A model generated the notes under the pieces. That model was not told the origin of the DNA and searched no databases. It was given only the letters and a program-made list of their open reading frames with translations. Source: Chloroflexota bacterium (GTDB lineage: Bacteria; Chloroflexota; FW602-bin22; JAMCYS01). Taken from it: a stretch of 10,467 nt of DNA. The position numbers and the translations under genes were made by a program. Positions within the stretch are counted from its first letter, which is position 1; every line of letters begins with the position of its first letter. This document shows, piece by piece, positions 6,837-10,467 of this stretch. The DNA is taken from NCBI GenBank assembly GCA_021847625.1, contig JAJZQK010000060.1, forward strand, positions 1 through 10,467, read 5' to 3'.

Positions 6837-6862
6837 TAGCACTCGCAGGCCGAGAGTGCTAA
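6836..6862. promoter_or_regulatory. CIRCE operator 1 (perfect), HrcA binding site
   Basis: TTAGCACTC at 6836-6844, nine bases, then GAGTGCTAA at 6854-6862, an exact match to the CIRCE consensus. CIRCE is the binding site of the HrcA repressor that controls groESL and often dnaK operons. HrcA itself is not in this window. Confidence 0.97.
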
Positions 6863-6886
6863 GCACTTTACGAGGTTGAGTGCTAA
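6860..6886. promoter_or_regulatory. CIRCE operator 2 (imperfect), overlapping the first
   Basis: TAAGCACTT at 6860-6868 (7 of 9 to the left arm), nine bases, then GAGTGCTAA at 6878-6886 (perfect right arm). It shares three bases (6860-6862) with operator 1 and is shifted 24 bp from it. It lies wholly in the groES leader. Confidence 0.75.
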
Positions 6887-6921
6887 CGGCCAACGTCAGA
6901 CAGATAGGAGGTTCTCTCTCA

Positions 6922-7215
6922 ATGGTAAGTGGGGTCAAGCCACTTGGCGATCGCATCGTTATCAAGCCCACGCCGCGCGAAGAGGTGACCAAGGGCGGCA
7001 TCGTCTTGCCCGACACGGCCAAGGAGAAGCCCATGGAGGGCAAGGTCGTCGCCGTGGGGCCCGGCCGGGTCAACGACGAAGGCAAGCGAGTGCCTATGGA
7101 GGTCAAGGAGGGCGACACCGTCCTCTACGCCAAGTACGCCGGCACCGAGGTCAAGATCGACGGCGAGGACCTGTTGATTCTCAGCGAGAAAGACGTAATG
7201 GGCGTCCTCAGCTAG
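6922..7215 (+). CDS. groES: Co-chaperonin GroES (Cpn10)
   Basis: The 97-residue product is the normal length for the heptameric lid that caps GroEL and closes the folding chamber in the cytoplasm. [11 protein letters not shown] (6-16) is the family signature. [18 protein letters not shown] is the flexible mobile loop that docks on the GroEL apical domain. VAVGPGRV and [20 protein letters not shown] are the core barrel strands. The start is ATG 6922, with AGGAGG at 6906-6911 ten nt upstream. The frame extends 14 codons further, but that would include the operator. It is the first gene of the groES-groEL operon, 70 bp before groEL, and the double CIRCE operator predicts HrcA-controlled heat induction. 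Confidence 0.98.
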   Translation: MVSGVKPLGDRIVIKPTPREEVTKGGIVLPDTAKEKPMEGKVVAVGPGRVNDEGKRVPMEVKEGDTVLYAKYAGTEVKIDGEDLLILSEKDVMGVLS

Positions 7216-7285
7216 GCCGTTGGGCCCAAATGGTCCATCAAGGCTCTAGGACGCGACAGCAAGGAAGGAGGAACGACGAAACACT

Positions 7286-8911
<1,626 letters not shown>

Positions 8912-8932
8912 GCAGAAGGCTTGCGATACTCG

Positions 8933-8961
8933 ACCGGGGGCGCGATGGCGCCCCCGGTTTT
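8933..8961 (+). terminator. Intrinsic terminator of the groES-groEL operon
   Basis: A perfect 11-bp stem, ACCGGGGGCGC (8933-8943) with GCGCCCCCGGT (8948-8958), closes a GATG loop and is followed by TTT and then CGCTTT. It lies 21 bp after the groEL stop. Confidence 0.92.
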
Positions 8962-9003
8962 CGCTTTCCCGCCACCGTCTCGTCTCCCCCACGCCATATG
9001 GTC

Positions 9004-9009
9004 TATAAT
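9004..9009 (+). promoter_or_regulatory. Candidate -10 box for yjbQ-coaE
   Basis: A perfect TATAAT, 41 bp before the ATG of the yjbQ-type gene and just past the groEL terminator. The -35 region (around 8981-8986) does not match TTGACA, so the promoter may need an activator or be weak. Confidence 0.5.
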
Positions 9010-9050
9010 GCCCTGCAAGCAATTGCCACCATCGGAGGTACCGGACGTTT

Positions 9051-9449
9051 ATGAAGAACCTCTCCGTGCGTACGCATTCCCGGGCCGAGATGCTGGACAT
9101 CACGGCCCAGGTGGAGGATGCCGTCCGCGAGAGCGGCGTCGCCGACGGCGTCTGCTACGTCTACGTGCCCCACACCACGGCCGCCATCACGATCAACGAA
9201 AACGCCGATCCCGCCGTGCCCCGGGACATCCTGGCCCATCTGGAGCAGCTCGTGCCCTGGGATGGGCCCTACAGCCACGGCGAGGGCAACGCCGCCGCCC
9301 ACATCAAGGCCTCTCTGCTCGGCGCCTCACAGTCCGTCTTCGTGCGCGAAGGGCGGCTGGCCCTGGGCCGCTGGCAGGCCATCTTCTTCTGCGAGTTCGA
9401 CGGGCCGCGCTCGCGCCAGGTCAGCGTCGAGGTCGTTCGGGAGCAATGA
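9051..9449 (+). CDS. yjbQ: YjbQ family protein (UPF0047; secondary thiamine-phosphate synthase family)
   Basis: A 132-residue protein of the YjbQ/UPF0047 family. E. coli YjbQ has weak thiamine-phosphate synthase activity, but the true role of the family is unsettled. Conserved features seen: PHTTAAITINENADP (40-54), HGEGNAAAHIKASLLGAS (76-93) and LGRWQAIFFCEFDGPRSR (105-122), which contain the family's His, Glu, Asn and Arg positions. The start at ATG 9051 has GGAGG at 9034-9038, 12 nt upstream. Its stop TGA (9447-9449) overlaps the coaE start in ATGA, so the two genes are translationally coupled. It follows the groEL terminator and has its own TATAAT box. Family assignment is sure; the reaction in this organism is not. 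Confidence 0.92.
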   Translation: MKNLSVRTHSRAEMLDITAQVEDAVRESGVADGVCYVYVPHTTAAITINENADPAVPRDILAHLEQLVPWDGPYSHGEGNAAAHIKASLLGASQSVFVREGRLALGRWQAIFFCEFDGPRSRQVSVEVVREQ

Positions 9450-10039
9450 CGAAGGTAATCGGCCTCACCGGGAACATCGGCTGCGGCAAGACAGCCGTGG
9501 CGGCGATGCTGCGCCGCCTGGGGGCGGAGTTCGTCGACGCCGACGTCGTGGTGCACGGGCTGCTGGGCCCGGGCGGGCCGTTGCCGAAGCTGGTGGCTCA
9601 GAAGTTCGGCCACGAGGTGATCGGCGCCGACGGCGGGGTCGACCGCCAGGCCTTGGCCAGGATCGTCTTCGCCGACCCTCGCGCCCTGGGCAAGTTGGAA
9701 CGGCTCGTCCACCCCGCCGTCCGACGCGAGGTGGACGAGCGCATCGCCCGCTCGCGGGCCCCGGTGCTGGTGGTGGAGGCTATCAAGCTCATCGAGAGCG
9801 GCATGTATCGCCGCTATGACCAGATCTGGGTGGTGACCTGCACACGGGAGCAGCAGATCGAGCGGCTCGTCAGGGAACGGCACATGCTGCGCGAGGAGGC
9901 CGTTCAGCGCATCAACGCCCAGCCACCGCCGGAGGAGAAGCTGCCCTTCGCCGACGTGATCGTCGACAACAGCGGCAGCCTGGACGACACCTGGCGCCAG
10001 GTGAAGGCGGCCTGGGATAGGCTTACAGGTGAGCCTTGA
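9446..10039 (+). CDS. coaE: Dephospho-CoA kinase
   Basis: The 197-residue product transfers phosphate from ATP to the 3'-OH of dephospho-CoA, the last step of coenzyme A synthesis in the cytoplasm. The P-loop GNIGCGKT is at residues 9-16. The acceptor-side motif DADVVVHGLL (31-40) and the lid region RERHMLREEAVQRINAQ are present, and ADVIVDNSGS near the C-terminus is the typical family ending. The usual PLLFE stretch is replaced by AIKLIESG, a variant I associate with Chloroflexota from memory. The start overlaps the yjbQ stop (ATGA), so no separate ribosome site is needed. The frame is open far upstream, but that part overlaps yjbQ in another frame and is not coding. The end overlaps convergent uvrC by 17 bp. 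Confidence 0.95.
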   Translation: MTKVIGLTGNIGCGKTAVAAMLRRLGAEFVDADVVVHGLLGPGGPLPKLVAQKFGHEVIGADGGVDRQALARIVFADPRALGKLERLVHPAVRREVDERIARSRAPVLVVEAIKLIESGMYRRYDQIWVVTCTREQQIERLVRERHMLREEAVQRINAQPPPEEKLPFADVIVDNSGSLDDTWRQVKAAWDRLTGEP

Positions 10040-10467
10040 TCTTGCGGGCGGCGGCGAGCGTCATCCCCCGCGTCTCGGCCAACTCCTCCAGCGTCGCCTC
10101 GCGGATGGCCGTGAGGCTGCCGAAGTGGCGCAGCAGCGCCACCTTGCGCTTGGGGCCGATGCCGGGGATCTCGTCCAGCAGCGAGCCCATCGTGCTCTGG
10201 CGACGCAACCCCTTGTGGTAGGCCAGCGCGAAGCGGTGAGCCTCGTCGCGGACGCGCTGCATCAAATAGAGCGCCTGCGAGTCGCGGGGCAACAGGACGG
10301 GCTCGGGCCTGCCGGGGATGAAGATTACCTCCCGCTCCTTGGCCAGGGCGACGATGGGCACCTGCTGCAGGCCCAGTTCCTCGCGCACGGCCACCGCCGC
10401 CGAGAGCTGCCCCTTGCCGCCGTCGACGACCAGCAGGTCGGGTAAGGCGCCCCAGGGGCTCTCGAAG
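10023..10467 (-). CDS. uvrC: UvrABC excinuclease subunit C, C-terminal part (5' end beyond the window)
   Basis: UvrC makes both incisions around a UvrB-bound DNA lesion in nucleotide-excision repair. The window holds the last 147 residues; the N-terminal GIY-YIG nuclease and the UvrB-binding UVR domain lie outside. PDLLVVDGGKGQL comes from the RNase H-like 5'-incision domain. Its Asp (codon 10422-10424) matches catalytic Asp466 of E. coli, and the His of RDEAHRF (codon 10236-10238) matches His538. The tail carries two helix-hairpin-helix DNA-binding motifs, LLDEIPGIGPKRKVALLRHF and LAETRGMTLAAARKIKAHL. Reading is open to the window edge. It ends with TAA, overlapping the coaE 3' end by 17 bp tail to tail, so transcription of each must cross the other's end. 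Confidence 0.97.
   Translation of the reverse strand, partial: FESPWGALPDLLVVDGGKGQLSAAVAVREELGLQQVPIVALAKEREVIFIPGRPEPVLLPRDSQALYLMQRVRDEAHRFALAYHKGLRRQSTMGSLLDEIPGIGPKRKVALLRHFGSLTAIREATLEELAETRGMTLAAARKIKAHL

Noticed and set aside
8921..10039. 372-codon frame that would extend coaE upstream to the groEL terminator
   Set aside because: The upstream part crosses the terminator hairpin and overlaps yjbQ in another frame. CoaE homology starts at ATG 9446.

Overview
The window is high-GC bacterial chromosome made almost entirely of housekeeping genes. GroEL (ATP motif GDGTTT, C-terminus ending PMPGY), HrcA/CIRCE control of groESL, and a CoaE with an AIKLIESG motif where PLLFE is usual together suggest a member of the Chloroflexota. 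That placement is an inference from remembered family sequences and is only moderately certain. No tRNA, rRNA, CRISPR array, transposase or phage gene was seen.

Layout, left to right. (1) The 3' nine-tenths of gyrA (+), ending at an intrinsic terminator. (2) A convergent gene (-) for a membrane-anchored TPR protein with its own strong promoter. (3) A broken remnant (+) of a DUF2064/TIGR04282-type glycosyltransferase gene, with a frameshift at a run of six G and no 3' half. (4) About 320 bp without a gene, holding a 14-bp palindrome, a perfect TATAAT box and three consecutive hairpins. (5) A small nucleoside 2-deoxyribosyltransferase-like gene (+). Its 3' end overlaps by 38 bp the end of a convergent CorC/HlyC-type transporter gene (-). 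(6) About 430 bp without a gene, holding a nested inverted repeat and then the groES control region with two overlapping CIRCE operators. (7) groES-groEL (+), closed by a strong terminator. (8) yjbQ-coaE (+), coupled through an ATGA overlap. (9) The 3' end of uvrC (-), which overlaps the end of coaE by 17 bp.

Functionally, gyrA and uvrC serve DNA topology and nucleotide-excision repair. groESL is a heat-shock chaperonin operon predicted to be repressed by HrcA. coaE catalyses the last step of CoA synthesis. corC is probably linked to Mg2+/Co2+ homeostasis. I see no evidence for a large undescribed system. The observations most worth following are the tandem overlapping CIRCE elements, a GyrA with a 70-residue insertion, a degenerate GyrA box and a lysine/alanine-rich tail, the decaying glycosyltransferase locus, and the two structured intergenic regions.
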